NCBI GenBank assembly: GCA_012517205.1
Contig: JAAYVL010000022.1
Coordinates: forward strand, 21,384-85,383
Source: Verrucomicrobiota bacterium
Lineage (GTDB): Bacteria; Verrucomicrobiota; Verrucomicrobiia; Limisphaerales; UBA8199
DNA: 64,000 nucleotides
Reading direction: 5' to 3'
Shown one piece after another: positions 1-9,489 of this stretch. Made by a program: the position numbers and the translations under genes. Numbering within the stretch: the stretch's first letter is position 1; the number at the start of each line of letters is the position of its first letter. The notes under the pieces are model-generated. The model ran no database searches. It saw only the letters and a program-made list of their open reading frames with translations, and was not told the DNA's origin.

Positions 1-191
1 AACTGCCCGTCGAGGGCCACGGGCTGGTCCGGGGTGATGCTGATGGCGGCCGTGCCGATGCGCAACTCGGCGGCGCAGCAGTTCACAGTGACGGCCGCCG
101 CCAGGATCAGCATGGCGGACTTCGTGGTTTGCCCCCGGGTTGCGCCGGCGTGCGGCGCGGCGGGGTTGGAAGAATGAATCGCAGCAGTCAT
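1..191 (-). CDS. N-terminal part of a secreted neutral/alkaline ceramidase-like protein (truncated by window start)
   Basis: My translation of the minus strand from ATG at 191: MTAAIHSSNPAAPHAGATRGQTTKSAMLILAAAVTVNCCAAELRIGTAAISITPDQPVALDGQ...; signal-like stretch followed by 'RIGTAAISITPDQPVALDGQ', typical of the N-terminus of this family. Confidence 0.5.
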   Translation of the reverse strand, partial: MTAAIHSSNPAAPHAGATRGQTTKSAMLILAAAVTVNCCAAELRIGTAAISITPDQPVALDGQ

Positions 192-211
192 ACATCGTCT
201 AATCCCGGGCC

Positions 212-1498
212 TCAATCGGCGCGGACGCGGTAGAATTGCACGTTGGCAGGGGACGGATCCACCACGGAAATATCGGCTCCCGTTCCGTTGGTGGCGCCGT
301 TCAGGTCGGACCAGTTGGCGTCCGCGAGCGAGTGCTTGTACTGAGGCTGGTAAAGGAAGCCGGCGGTGGAGGGCCAGGTAAGAGTGGGTTGGCCGGCGGG
401 CGCGGTGATCTCCACCGGGAAAGGTGCCAGGGTGTTGGTGGAGAGGCTGAAGGCCATCAGGCCGTTGTTGGACTCGAGCGCGAAGACGGCGTCCGGGCTG
501 AAGGCCACGGCGCCGGTGAGATTGCCGTTGGAATGGGTGCCCGGGAAGGGGATCGTGGCGTCCTGCTGCACGAAGCCCTTGGCCGTAAGTCGGAACAGCC
601 GGAATTCGTGCCCCATGCCGCGCACGACACCCAGGAGATTGCGGCTGGCATCGAAGTTGAGCGGGCCGCCAGGAATGTTCAGGTGGTTTTGGATGAGCGT
701 GGCGGTGCCGGCGCCGGTGTCGTAACTGAAGTATTGCAGCGGCTGATTGGTGGCCGCGCTGTTCTCCGCCTTGGCCCAAAAGGTGTTACCGGCTCCGAAT
801 GCAATGGTCACCATGGCGCTGATCCCTTGCAGGTCGGGGGCCTCGAGTTTCTGGTGCTGGAAACTGTAACCGTCCGGGGTGCTGAACCGCGCCACGACTT
901 TGCCGGCGCGCGTGCCCGCCAGCAGCTCCGTGTTGCTGCCGCTGCCGCGCACGGCCAGGCTGTCGCCGAAACGCCGGTGGTTGAGGTTCGTATCCGTATC
1001 GCTTGGATCGCCGACATACGCCACGGTCGGGGCCGCGCTCTCGCTGGCCCAGCGGTAGAGGCGGAATGGACCATTGTTGCCGGCGGGCGTATTGGTGGAA
1101 TCCACCGTCAGGTTGCAGGCGTAAATCACGCCATCCGACGCGACGCCGACGCAGTTGACCGGGAAGTTGATTTCCAGGAACAGGCCATTGGTGTCGAGCT
1201 CGCCGAGGAGCGCGCCCGTGCGGCCCTCGAGAATGTAGATCGCGGCATTGGTGGCCGGATAGCGGCTCACGGTCAGCAGATGACCGGTGGCCGGATTATA
1301 GGCGATGCTACGCTGGGTGTGGTTGGTGCTGGCCCATTCGTAGGTTGTCAGTGGCGGGATGCTCCACAAAGGCGCCAGACTAAACGATTGGGCCGCCCGC
1401 GCGCCGGGTGCGATGAGCGCCGCAAGCAAGGAAAGCGACAATACGCAGAGAACTGCCGGCTGGCGGTGGGCTTGAAGTGGGTGAGAAAATGCTTTCAT
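212..1498 (-). CDS. Secreted beta-propeller-like protein (DUF4623-like) with C-terminal '...FYRVRAD' module
   Basis: 428 aa ORF; signal peptide (LSLLAALIAPGARA); repetitive propeller-like body; ending 'YQPQYKHSLADANWSDLNGATNG...VQFYRVRAD'. Confidence 0.65.
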   Translation of the reverse strand: MKAFSHPLQAHRQPAVLCVLSLSLLAALIAPGARAAQSFSLAPLWSIPPLTTYEWASTNHTQRSIAYNPATGHLLTVSRYPATNAAIYILEGRTGALLGELDTNGLFLEINFPVNCVGVASDGVIYACNLTVDSTNTPAGNNGPFRLYRWASESAAPTVAYVGDPSDTDTNLNHRRFGDSLAVRGSGSNTELLAGTRAGKVVARFSTPDGYSFQHQKLEAPDLQGISAMVTIAFGAGNTFWAKAENSAATNQPLQYFSYDTGAGTATLIQNHLNIPGGPLNFDASRNLLGVVRGMGHEFRLFRLTAKGFVQQDATIPFPGTHSNGNLTGAVAFSPDAVFALESNNGLMAFSLSTNTLAPFPVEITAPAGQPTLTWPSTAGFLYQPQYKHSLADANWSDLNGATNGTGADISVVDPSPANVQFYRVRAD

Positions 1499-1567
1499 GC
1501 GTAAAGCCTGCGCTCTTTGGCGAGGTGCTTCAAGCGCAAAGTCGGCGGCCGGTTGCGCAGCTCGGTG

Positions 1568-2998
1568 TTACTCCAGTACCACCCGCGCCGGGGTCGTCCC
1601 GCCACGGGTGAGGCTCAGTTCAAGCTCGCGGGTCTGGCCGCCACGCTGCACCACCACCCGGTATTTCCCGTAGAAGCCACGGAATCGGGCTTTGCCCTCC
1701 GGGTCGGTTTGGACCTGGGCGCGCGTTTTCCAGGTTTCGTTGATGAGCTGGTCGAGTGCGCGATAAGCTGCCTTGGACTGAAACTGGGCGTTCAGCAGGC
1801 CGCCCAGGGCCTCATTCTCGCCCTTTACCGCGGTTCCATCGCCCAGGTTCCACCAGGTGATGCCCGCCATCCGGGGCACGCTGAACCAGAGCCGGTAATG
1901 ATCGCGAACCACGGCGGCCTGGAGTTCTTCCCCGTCTTGCCCCGCCGACGGGAAGGTGATTTCCGTGATGTAGAGCGGCAGGCCAAAGCGTCCGGCCTCC
2001 TCGTACAAGTTCAGTAGCCCCTGCGGACTGCAATCCTTGCCCGCCAGGTATTTATCCAGCGCCTCGCGGCGCATATAGTGGTATTGAAAGCCGATCCCGC
2101 GAATCGCGGCGCCCTGGTCCAGCAGTTGCCTGATTTGGGCCAGGTATGGGTTGGTTCCGACCGGACGGAAGTTGAAGCCGGTCACCTCATTAATCATCAG
2201 GATGGTCTGGGGCGGGAACAGCGGCGCCACTTCCTGGAACGCCCAGCCGACATACTCGCGCGCCGGGCTGTAGAGCGGGTAATTGGTCGTGCAGACCAGC
2301 GACTCGTTGACCACATCCCAGATGGAAATCTTGTCCGCGTAGCGGCGGCTGATTTCACGAAACCGCTTGCGGTAGAGTTCGCGCAACTCATTTGCATCCT
2401 TGGGCAACCACGCTGGATTGTAGGCGTGCCATAACAGCGGATGGCCCTTGAGCGTAATCCCGTGCTTCGCGGCAAAGGGGAGAAAGCGATCGGGCGGCGG
2501 GCGGCGCCAGATGTCGCGCGCCGGCTCGGCATACCGCAGTTCGCCGCGCGCCGGTTCGAGGCCTTCCCAGTAGAACGGCACGGTGGCAAAATTGAACAGG
2601 CGCGCGAAGGCCGCTTCGTAGCGCTGCTCCAGGTCCTCCGGTTTCAACTGGCCCAGCACGAACGCGTTGCAGCCAAACAGGAATTCGTGGCGGGTCTGGC
2701 GCGCCTCAACCCGCGCGTCCGGCACGGGCTTGCCAGCCGCATCCACCACCTCCAGCAGGCAATCGCCTTTGCGGAATTGCTCGATGCCGCGCTCGATGCG
2801 TGCGTTAACCTCGGGATGGCTCCACGAGGTGCGATATGATTCCGGGACAGCCGCCCGGCCCCCGTCCGCCAGCACGAGCGCCAGTGCGATTATACCCTGA
2901 ACCGGGATGGGTGCTTTGGCGTTCCTTTTCCGTGGCGGGCAGGCTGGGCAGCGGCGCGCCAGCGCGTGCTCCGAAGCAAGTACAGTCTTTGGCGTCAT
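1568..2998 (-). CDS. Secreted endo-1,4-beta-xylanase, GH10 family
   Basis: GH10-like motifs: LKGHPLLWHAYNPAWLP, KISIWDVVNESL, and LYITEITFPS near the C-terminus. ORF opens at 3358 but the upstream part crosses a palindromic repeat; ATG at 2998 (MTPKTVLAS...) is the likelier start. Confidence 0.85.
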   Translation of the reverse strand: MTPKTVLASEHALARRCPACPPRKRNAKAPIPVQGIIALALVLADGGRAAVPESYRTSWSHPEVNARIERGIEQFRKGDCLLEVVDAAGKPVPDARVEARQTRHEFLFGCNAFVLGQLKPEDLEQRYEAAFARLFNFATVPFYWEGLEPARGELRYAEPARDIWRRPPPDRFLPFAAKHGITLKGHPLLWHAYNPAWLPKDANELRELYRKRFREISRRYADKISIWDVVNESLVCTTNYPLYSPAREYVGWAFQEVAPLFPPQTILMINEVTGFNFRPVGTNPYLAQIRQLLDQGAAIRGIGFQYHYMRREALDKYLAGKDCSPQGLLNLYEEAGRFGLPLYITEITFPSAGQDGEELQAAVVRDHYRLWFSVPRMAGITWWNLGDGTAVKGENEALGGLLNAQFQSKAAYRALDQLINETWKTRAQVQTDPEGKARFRGFYGKYRVVVQRGGQTRELELSLTRGGTTPARVVLE

Positions 2999-3124
2999 CA
3001 AAGCTGATTCTGGAGGGACCGTCGAGCATGTCAATCTGACAAGCCCGCTGGGGCAGCATCGTGGCCGGACCGGGCGGTTCCCGGGCAGGCGCGACTGGAC
3101 CACCACGGACGGTGACAAAGCCGA

Positions 3125-3229
3125 CGGCGCGCGGGCGTCCTCGCCCGCTTTGGGCCTGGGAACGCCCAAAACCTTCCTCTTCGCGTGGGAGTGCAAACGA
3201 TTTAAGCGGGCGGGGACGCCCGCGCGCCG
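3125..3229. repeat. 26-bp inverted repeat (one mismatch) enclosing a smaller hairpin, REP-like
   Basis: CGGCGCGCGGGCGTCCTCGCCCGCTT (3125-3150) versus AAGCGGGCGGGGACGCCCGCGCGCCG (3204-3229). Inner hairpin TTTGGGC(3149-3155)/GCCCAAA(3164-3170). Confidence 0.75.
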
Positions 3230-3739
3230 GCACGATGGAAATTTGGTCACTGGCCCTGGCAGGACCACCGGATTGCGTTCCAGGGCCTTGCGCGGACGCA
3301 AGCGCGGTATCCTGCAGGGTGAAAGACTGCCAGGTTCCGAATCGGGTGAAACCGCCACGGAGGAGCTCGTCCGACCCAGGCGTTGTGGCTGGCACGCTCT
3401 TGTTCCCTCCCCAACATGAACACACCCGCCGCCAAACGGGCCAGGCGGAGGAGGCGAACGCTGGCGCCGGGCATCGTGTCGGATGGCTGGTGCAGCCGCT
3501 GTGCCTTATACGGTCCCGCGGGCGAGTGCTTTGATTTTGCAGCAAAAAGTGGGCGCTGCGGCGGCTGGGTTTGGTACGTGTGGAACGGCCAGCAGTGGCG
3601 GCGACGCTGGCGGAAAGGGTTTAATCCCAAGACCGCCAAGCGGCTGGCTGGAAGAAGACAGAGGACCAACGGGTGGAGAGTGACGTGTGGGATGAAAGGC
3701 TGAAAGACGGGCGGGGTTTCAGTGTTGGGAAGCCGAGGC

Positions 3740-4510
3740 CTATTCGCCCAGGTTGCGGCGCAGTAGTTGGCGCAGTTTCAGCGGGGACAGGACGGTGAGG
3801 TTCCGGCCGGTCACGGCGACCAGGTTTTGCTGGCGGAGCTTGGCGAGCGTGCGGGAGAGGGTTTCGCTGACGGTGCCCAACTCGGCGGCGAGCATGCGCT
3901 TGGTGGTCTTCAGTTCCACCGCGACGGGCCGGTCCGATTCGGGGTCGGGGCAGCGTTTGATCAGCCAGTTGGCCAGGCGGGTTTCGACGTCTTTGAGGGT
4001 CAGGTCTTCGAGTTGCGCGATGAGCGAGCGCAGATGCTGGCTCATCGAGCCCAGCATCCGCAGCCCCAATTCGGGCTGCTGCTTGAGCAGGGACAGGAAC
4101 CCCGTCTTTTCCACCAGCAAGACCTGCGAGGATTCCAGGGCGCGCGCGTCCGCCGGGTAGCCGGACGCGGTCGCGAGGGCCGCCTCGGCAAAGGATTCGC
4201 CGTCGCGAAAGACGCGGATCACCTGTTCCTTGCCGGCGGCATTGACGCGGTGGACGTTGATGGCGCCCTTCTGCACAATATAAAACCCTTGCGCCGGGGC
4301 GCCTTCGCGAAAGAGGCAGCCGCCTTTGTTCAGCGGCTTGACGCGCGTGATGGCCGCAATGGATTTCAAGTCCGCCGTTTCCAGGCCGGCAAAGAGCTGG
4401 CAACCGCGGAGGGTGCGGACAATGGCGGCCTGTTTAAGTTCTGCGATCGAGTTGGCCATGTTGGTCTGCGCGCATTTGAACCGTTGCCGGGGCAAAAGTA
4501 AATCCCGCAA
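3740..4510 (-). CDS. Crp/Fnr family transcriptional regulator
   Basis: Cyclic-nucleotide-binding-like N-terminus (LFAGLETADLKSIAAI...FREGAPAQGFYIVQKGAINVHRV) and C-terminal HTH (KRMLAAELGTVSETLSRTLAKLRQQNLV). Confidence 0.85.
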   Translation of the reverse strand: MRDLLLPRQRFKCAQTNMANSIAELKQAAIVRTLRGCQLFAGLETADLKSIAAITRVKPLNKGGCLFREGAPAQGFYIVQKGAINVHRVNAAGKEQVIRVFRDGESFAEAALATASGYPADARALESSQVLLVEKTGFLSLLKQQPELGLRMLGSMSQHLRSLIAQLEDLTLKDVETRLANWLIKRCPDPESDRPVAVELKTTKRMLAAELGTVSETLSRTLAKLRQQNLVAVTGRNLTVLSPLKLRQLLRRNLGE

Positions 4511-4668
4511 ATCGCCTGCCGTAGCCGCGGCCGCCCGTGCCGGGGACTTCAGATATCAGCGAAGCTAATTACAGGATAACAAGTGGAGGGGCTGCCAATA
4601 TATGTCTATTCTTTAGCAAGCATCGTGTAGAGAGCCGCGGGCGGGGCGGCCAAGGTAGTCTGGTTATT

Positions 4669-5592
4669 GTGGAAGAAGTCATTCCAAAATCCACAACTGC
4701 GGTTGGGCCGGCGGAAAAGAAGCGGAAAGGGCCAGAGCGGCTTCCCGGCGGCCAGGAAACCGCCTTTGGCTCGCCGCGCGATTTTTTGGACAATCGTTTC
4801 GTGTATGCGGTGGTGTCCGCGCGCGCCGGCGGTTTGTCGGTCGGCATCAACCTGACGCCCGACAAGAGCTGCAATTTCCGGTGCGTCTATTGCGAAGTGC
4901 ACCGCGGAGAGGAGCGGCCGGCGGAACTGGTGGAGGTCGAGGCCATGGCCGGGGAACTGAAGAAGACGCTGGCCCTGGTGCGCAGCGGGCGGCTGCGCGA
5001 GCGGCCCCCCTACCGTGCGCTGCCGGACGACCTGCTGCAACTGCGGCACGTGGCGTTGAGCGGCGACGGCGAGCCGACGCTTTCGCCCCGGTTTGCCGAG
5101 GCGCTGCAGGCGGTCGTGCATGTGCGCGCCATGAGCGGCGCCCCGTTTTTCAAGCTGGTGCTGCTGACCAATGCGACCGGCCTGGACCTGCCGCACGTGC
5201 AGCGGGGGCTCAAGCATCTCACCAGCAGCGACGAGGTGTGGGCCAAGCTCGATGGCGGCACGCAGGACTACATCAACAAGGTCAACCGGCCGGCGGTGCC
5301 GCTGGAGAAGATTTTGTCCAACATCCTGCTGCTGGCCCGCCAGCGGCCGGTGGTTATCCAAAGCCTTTTTCCCGCCATTCACGAAGAAGAACCGCCGTCG
5401 GAGGAAATCGAGCAATATGCCCAGCGGTTGATTGAGCTGCGGCGCGCCGGTGCCCAGATTTCCCTCGTGCAGATTTATTCCGCCACGCGCCCGTCGCCCA
5501 ATTCGGAAAGCGGGCATTTGCCGCTCCGGGTGCTCTCGCGCATCGCGCAGACCGTCCGGCAAACCACCGGCCTGGCCGCCGAAGTTTTTTGA
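4669..5592 (+). CDS. Radical SAM protein
   Basis: CxxxCxxC motif in 'TPDKSCNFRCVYCEVHRGEE'; downstream 'LSGDGEPTLSPRF', 'VLLTNATGL', 'KLDGGTQDYINKVNRP'. ORF opens at 4537; GTG at 4669 is a plausible start. Confidence 0.8.
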   Translation: MEEVIPKSTTAVGPAEKKRKGPERLPGGQETAFGSPRDFLDNRFVYAVVSARAGGLSVGINLTPDKSCNFRCVYCEVHRGEERPAELVEVEAMAGELKKTLALVRSGRLRERPPYRALPDDLLQLRHVALSGDGEPTLSPRFAEALQAVVHVRAMSGAPFFKLVLLTNATGLDLPHVQRGLKHLTSSDEVWAKLDGGTQDYINKVNRPAVPLEKILSNILLLARQRPVVIQSLFPAIHEEEPPSEEIEQYAQRLIELRRAGAQISLVQIYSATRPSPNSESGHLPLRVLSRIAQTVRQTTGLAAEVF

Positions 5593-5595
5593 CGC

Positions 5596-6069
5596 TCAGG
5601 CCACCGGGGCGGTGAAGTCGGCCTCGTAGTCCAGCCAATACTCCTTTAGGATTCGCACCTTCTCCCGGAGGTCGGCAAAGCTGATCGGCTTGACGATGCA
5701 CGCCTGGATATCCAGCGCGTAGGCCAGTTGCGTCTCATTCGGGAGTTCGGTCGAGCTCAGCACCACCACGGGCAGCTTGGTCGGGATTTCCGGATGCTCA
5801 TGCAGCCAGCGGAGCACCTCCAGGCCGTCTTTAACGGGCATCTTCAAATCGAGCAGAAACAGCACCGGGAACGGATACGCGGCGCGGTCGGCGAACTGGC
5901 CCTGGCCCGCCAGGTAGTTAATCGCTTCCTCGCCGTTATGCACGATTTGCAAGGTGTTCAGCACCTTGTTTTCGCGAAAGGCACGGCACAGGAGCATGAC
6001 GTCGTTAGGGTCATCTTCGGCTACCAATACCGGACTACGCTTTTGCATACAATGCTTGCGCCCATCCAT
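5596..6069 (-). CDS. Stand-alone response regulator (Rcp1-like receiver)
   Basis: VLVAEDDPNDVMLLCRAF ... LFLLDLKMPVKDGLEVLRWLHEHP ... PVVVLSSTE ... IVKPISFADL: receiver motifs with no output domain. Confidence 0.85.
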   Translation of the reverse strand: MDGRKHCMQKRSPVLVAEDDPNDVMLLCRAFRENKVLNTLQIVHNGEEAINYLAGQGQFADRAAYPFPVLFLLDLKMPVKDGLEVLRWLHEHPEIPTKLPVVVLSSTELPNETQLAYALDIQACIVKPISFADLREKVRILKEYWLDYEADFTAPVA

Positions 6070-6359
6070 AGCGGATTACCTGTGCGCTGGCAAGCCCGTT
6101 AAAGTTCGGGCGCGAGGCCGTTCCGGATCACCCAGCGGGGAGCCCGGCGGAAAGGGGGATGCGTGGCGCGGGGGGCGCGGGTTGCGCTGGGAGGGGAATG
6201 AAGCCCCGCCGCGCGCGGGTTTGTTCGGCGGCTTGACTTGTTCGTAGCGCCTTGAAACGATTTGAGGGTTCCTATGCAGCAAATCCGCACTACTAGAAAA
6301 CGATTGTCCGCCGGGAGGAGAACCCCGGAGGCCAGGGGCGACGAAAGGAGCCCGCTCGT

Positions 6360-7481
6360 ATGAACGTCACTGTCCATGGGCGCACCCGTCATTTCCGCAC
6401 CGTCACGTTCGATGCCGGGCGCAACGCTGTTCGGCTGATTGAGCAACGGCTGCTCCCCCACGAGTTTCGGATTGTGGCTACACGCGATTTCCGCCAGACC
6501 GCGCGGGCGATCACCGATATGGTTGTGCGCGGCGCCGGCGCGATTGGAGCCACAGCGGCGTATGGCCTGGCCCAGGGCGCGCACGCTTTTCGGGGGCGGC
6601 GCCTGGCCGACTTCCAGCGCCACATGGGCGTGGTTTCCCGCGCGCTGAAAGCCGCGCGGCCCACGGCGGTTGATCCGGCTAACGCGATTCACTATGTCAG
6701 CCAGTTCATGCGCCGGGGCCGGACGATCGCGGAACGGCAGGCCCTGGCGCTGGCGGCGGCGGAGGAGTTTGCCAGCGCGGATGTGCGGCATTGTGAAGCC
6801 ATCGGCCGGCATGGCGCCCGGCTCATACGCAGTGGAATGAACGTGCTCACCCACTGCAATGCGGGCTGGCTGGCCTTTGTGGACATTGGCAGCGCCACCG
6901 CACCCCTTTACGCGGCGCAGGCGCAGGGGCGGAAATTCCATGTCTATTGTGACGAGACGCGGCCGCGCTCGCAAGGCGCGACCCTCACGGCGTGGGAGTT
7001 GGCGCAGCAGGGCATTTCCCACCAGGTCATCGCCGACAACGCCGCCGGTCACCTGATGCAGCGGGGGAAAATTGACCTCGTCATCGTGGGCAGCGACCGC
7101 ACCCTGGGCCGCACGGGCGAAGTCGCCAACAAGATCGGCACCTACACCAAGGCGGTGCTGGCCGGGCGGCACGGCATTCCTTTCTATGTGGCCATCCCGC
7201 TTTCCACGATTGATTGGGAACTGAAGTCCGGGAGGGACATTCCGATTGAGGAGCGGCACGAGGAGGAGGTCTTGGGCGCGTGGGGCGTGCCGGCAGGCGC
7301 GGGCCGGGCACGAGCCGGGCGGCGCGCCTATGTGCGCGTGGCCAATCCCACCAGCGGGGCGCTGAATCCCGGGTTCGATGTCACTCCGGCTGAGTTGATC
7401 ACCGGCATCATCACCCCGGTGGGGATCCTGAAGCCGAGCGAGCTGTGGGCGCGACGGCGAGAACTGGGTTGGGCGGGGTGA
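6360..7481 (+). CDS. mtnA: S-methyl-5-thioribose-1-phosphate isomerase
   Basis: ITDMVVRGAGAIGATAAYGLAQGA, LTHCNAGWLA, CDETRPRSQGATLTAWEL, IVGSDRTLGRTGEVANKIGTYTKAVLA: MtnA/eIF2B-like family. Confidence 0.9.
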   Translation: MNVTVHGRTRHFRTVTFDAGRNAVRLIEQRLLPHEFRIVATRDFRQTARAITDMVVRGAGAIGATAAYGLAQGAHAFRGRRLADFQRHMGVVSRALKAARPTAVDPANAIHYVSQFMRRGRTIAERQALALAAAEEFASADVRHCEAIGRHGARLIRSGMNVLTHCNAGWLAFVDIGSATAPLYAAQAQGRKFHVYCDETRPRSQGATLTAWELAQQGISHQVIADNAAGHLMQRGKIDLVIVGSDRTLGRTGEVANKIGTYTKAVLAGRHGIPFYVAIPLSTIDWELKSGRDIPIEERHEEEVLGAWGVPAGAGRARAGRRAYVRVANPTSGALNPGFDVTPAELITGIITPVGILKPSELWARRRELGWAG

Positions 7482-7488
7482 GCCCGGC

Positions 7489-7995
7489 TTAGCGGGATTT
7501 CCAGAACTGCCACCAGCGCTTGCGGGCGCGCGGGTTCTTCCACTGCTCGTAGCGCCGGGTGATGACGGCGGCGATTTTCTCGTAGTTTTCCCAGGTATCC
7601 GCCACGTGCCAGAAGCTTGGCAGGCGCGCGGCCAGCGTCGTTTTGTAATCGGCGAAGTATTCGCCGCGCCGCCCGGCTTCGTCCACGTAGTAATACTGCA
7701 CGAACTGGTTGCCCTCGTCGTTCAGGTCCGTTTCCGAGAATCGTCCCGGGCAGGCGGCTTCGAAGAACTGTCGGCCAGTGATCTCGCGCCGCTGCAAGCG
7801 CGCCAGGAGCGCCGCGGAATGCTGGCGGTGAAAGTCGCTCACCAATCCGTGCTGCACGGCCCAGGCGAGGAACATGCCGATATGCGTGCCGGCGTGTCCT
7901 TTGGGCAGCGGGTCGGCATCGGTGCTGTAATCAAAGTCTGCGCGGTCGTAGGACATGGCGGCTTCGATTATGGCAGGGGGCGTAGCCGGACGCAA
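7489..7995 (-). CDS. Conserved hypothetical protein
   Basis: 168 aa ORF: MSYDRADFDYSTDADPLPKGHAGTHIGMFLAWAVQHGLVS...; resembles a widespread uncharacterised family, no catalytic motif recognised. Confidence 0.6.
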   Translation of the reverse strand: MRPATPPAIIEAAMSYDRADFDYSTDADPLPKGHAGTHIGMFLAWAVQHGLVSDFHRQHSAALLARLQRREITGRQFFEAACPGRFSETDLNDEGNQFVQYYYVDEAGRRGEYFADYKTTLAARLPSFWHVADTWENYEKIAAVITRRYEQWKNPRARKRWWQFWKSR

Positions 7996-8010
7996 CCCGG
8001 GCCGTCCCGG

Positions 8011-9471
8011 TTAAAGCAACCGGGGTTGCGCCTTTTCCCGGGCGAGCCCTTCGGCCAGGCCGGGGCGGTGGCCGTTGCGGCGTTCGATAATGTGTTTGTC
8101 CACCGCCGGGTCGAAATGAACCGGGTAATGGCCGTCGTAGCAGGCCATGCAGAAGGCGTTGGCCGGCAGGCCGGTGGCCTGGAGCAGGCCGGCCTGGGAG
8201 AGATAGTTCAGGGAATCGGCGTTCAGGTATGAGCGAATCTCCTCCAACGAATAGTTTGCCGCCATCAGCTTGTTGCGATCCGGGAAGTCAATGCCATAGA
8301 CGCAGGGATGGCGGTGCGGCGGGCAACTGACCAGCACATGCACTTCCCGCGCGCCGGCTTCTTTGAGGTTGTTGACCCGGGTCCGGCAGGTGGTGCCGCG
8401 CACGATGGAATCGTCCACGACGATCACCCGTTTGCCCTTTACCAGTTCTTCGATCAGGTTGAGTTTGACGCGGACATCGAAGTCGCGGATCAGTTGCGAG
8501 GGCTGGAGGAAGCTGCGGCCCACGTAGTGGTTGCGCACGAACGCCATCTCGAACGGGATGCCCGATTCGAGCGAGTAGCCGAGCGCGGCGCAGTTGCCGC
8601 TGTCCGGCACGGGCACGACGATGTCCGCCGCGATCGGGAATTCGCGGGCGAGTTGGCGGCCCATCTCGACGCGCACCTGGTAAACGCTGCGGCCGGCAAT
8701 GGCGCTGTCGGGGCGGGCGAAATAGACGTATTCAAAAATGCAGAAGGCGCGCTGTGTATGGTCCGGAAAGGCCTGCCAACTGGTGAGGCCGTCGCGGTTA
8801 ATGGCCACGATCTCGCCCGGCGCCACGTCGCGCACGTATTGGGCGTGAATCAGATCCAGGGCGCAGGTTTCGCTGGCCAGCACCCAGGCGCCATCAATCC
8901 GCCCGAGGCACAGCGGCCGGAAGCCGTGCGGGTCGCGCACGCCGATCAGCTCGCTTTCGGTCATGATGACCAGCGAGTAGGCGCCTTCGATGCGGTGCAG
9001 GCTGCGCACGAGGTTGTTGGGCTCGCCCTGCTGGGTTGGCTGGGCCAGCAGATGCAGGATAATTTCGCTGTCCACCGTGGTTTGAAAGATTGAGCCTCGG
9101 GCTTCCAGTTCCGCGCGGAGCCGGGCTGCATTGGTGAGATTGCCATTGTGTGCGATGGCGATCTGGCCGCGGGCACAATCCACCGTGAGCGGTTGGGCGT
9201 TGCGCAGGTGCGACGAGCCGGTGGTGGAATAGCGGGTGTGGCCAATGGCCATGAGGCCGGGCATTTCCTGCAGGACGTTTCCCCGGAAAACCTGCGGCAC
9301 CAGGCCCATACCCTTATGCGTGTAGAACTGCCGGCCGTCGGATGTGACGATACCCGCGCTTTCCTGTCCGCGGTGCTGCAGCGCGTAAAGGCCGTAGTAG
9401 GTCAACTCGGCGGCTTTAGGGTGGCCATAGACGCCAAAGACACCGCAATAGTGTTTAGGATAAGTTTGCAT
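8011..9471 (-). CDS. purF: Amidophosphoribosyltransferase
   Basis: Class II glutamine amidotransferase N-terminus (CGVFGVYGH...ALQHRGQESAGI) and PRTase motif VIVVDDSIVRGTT. Confidence 0.97.
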   Translation of the reverse strand: MQTYPKHYCGVFGVYGHPKAAELTYYGLYALQHRGQESAGIVTSDGRQFYTHKGMGLVPQVFRGNVLQEMPGLMAIGHTRYSTTGSSHLRNAQPLTVDCARGQIAIAHNGNLTNAARLRAELEARGSIFQTTVDSEIILHLLAQPTQQGEPNNLVRSLHRIEGAYSLVIMTESELIGVRDPHGFRPLCLGRIDGAWVLASETCALDLIHAQYVRDVAPGEIVAINRDGLTSWQAFPDHTQRAFCIFEYVYFARPDSAIAGRSVYQVRVEMGRQLAREFPIAADIVVPVPDSGNCAALGYSLESGIPFEMAFVRNHYVGRSFLQPSQLIRDFDVRVKLNLIEELVKGKRVIVVDDSIVRGTTCRTRVNNLKEAGAREVHVLVSCPPHRHPCVYGIDFPDRNKLMAANYSLEEIRSYLNADSLNYLSQAGLLQATGLPANAFCMACYDGHYPVHFDPAVDKHIIERRNGHRPGLAEGLAREKAQPRLL

Positions 9472-9489
9472 GGAGCCGGCTTGCTTTTC

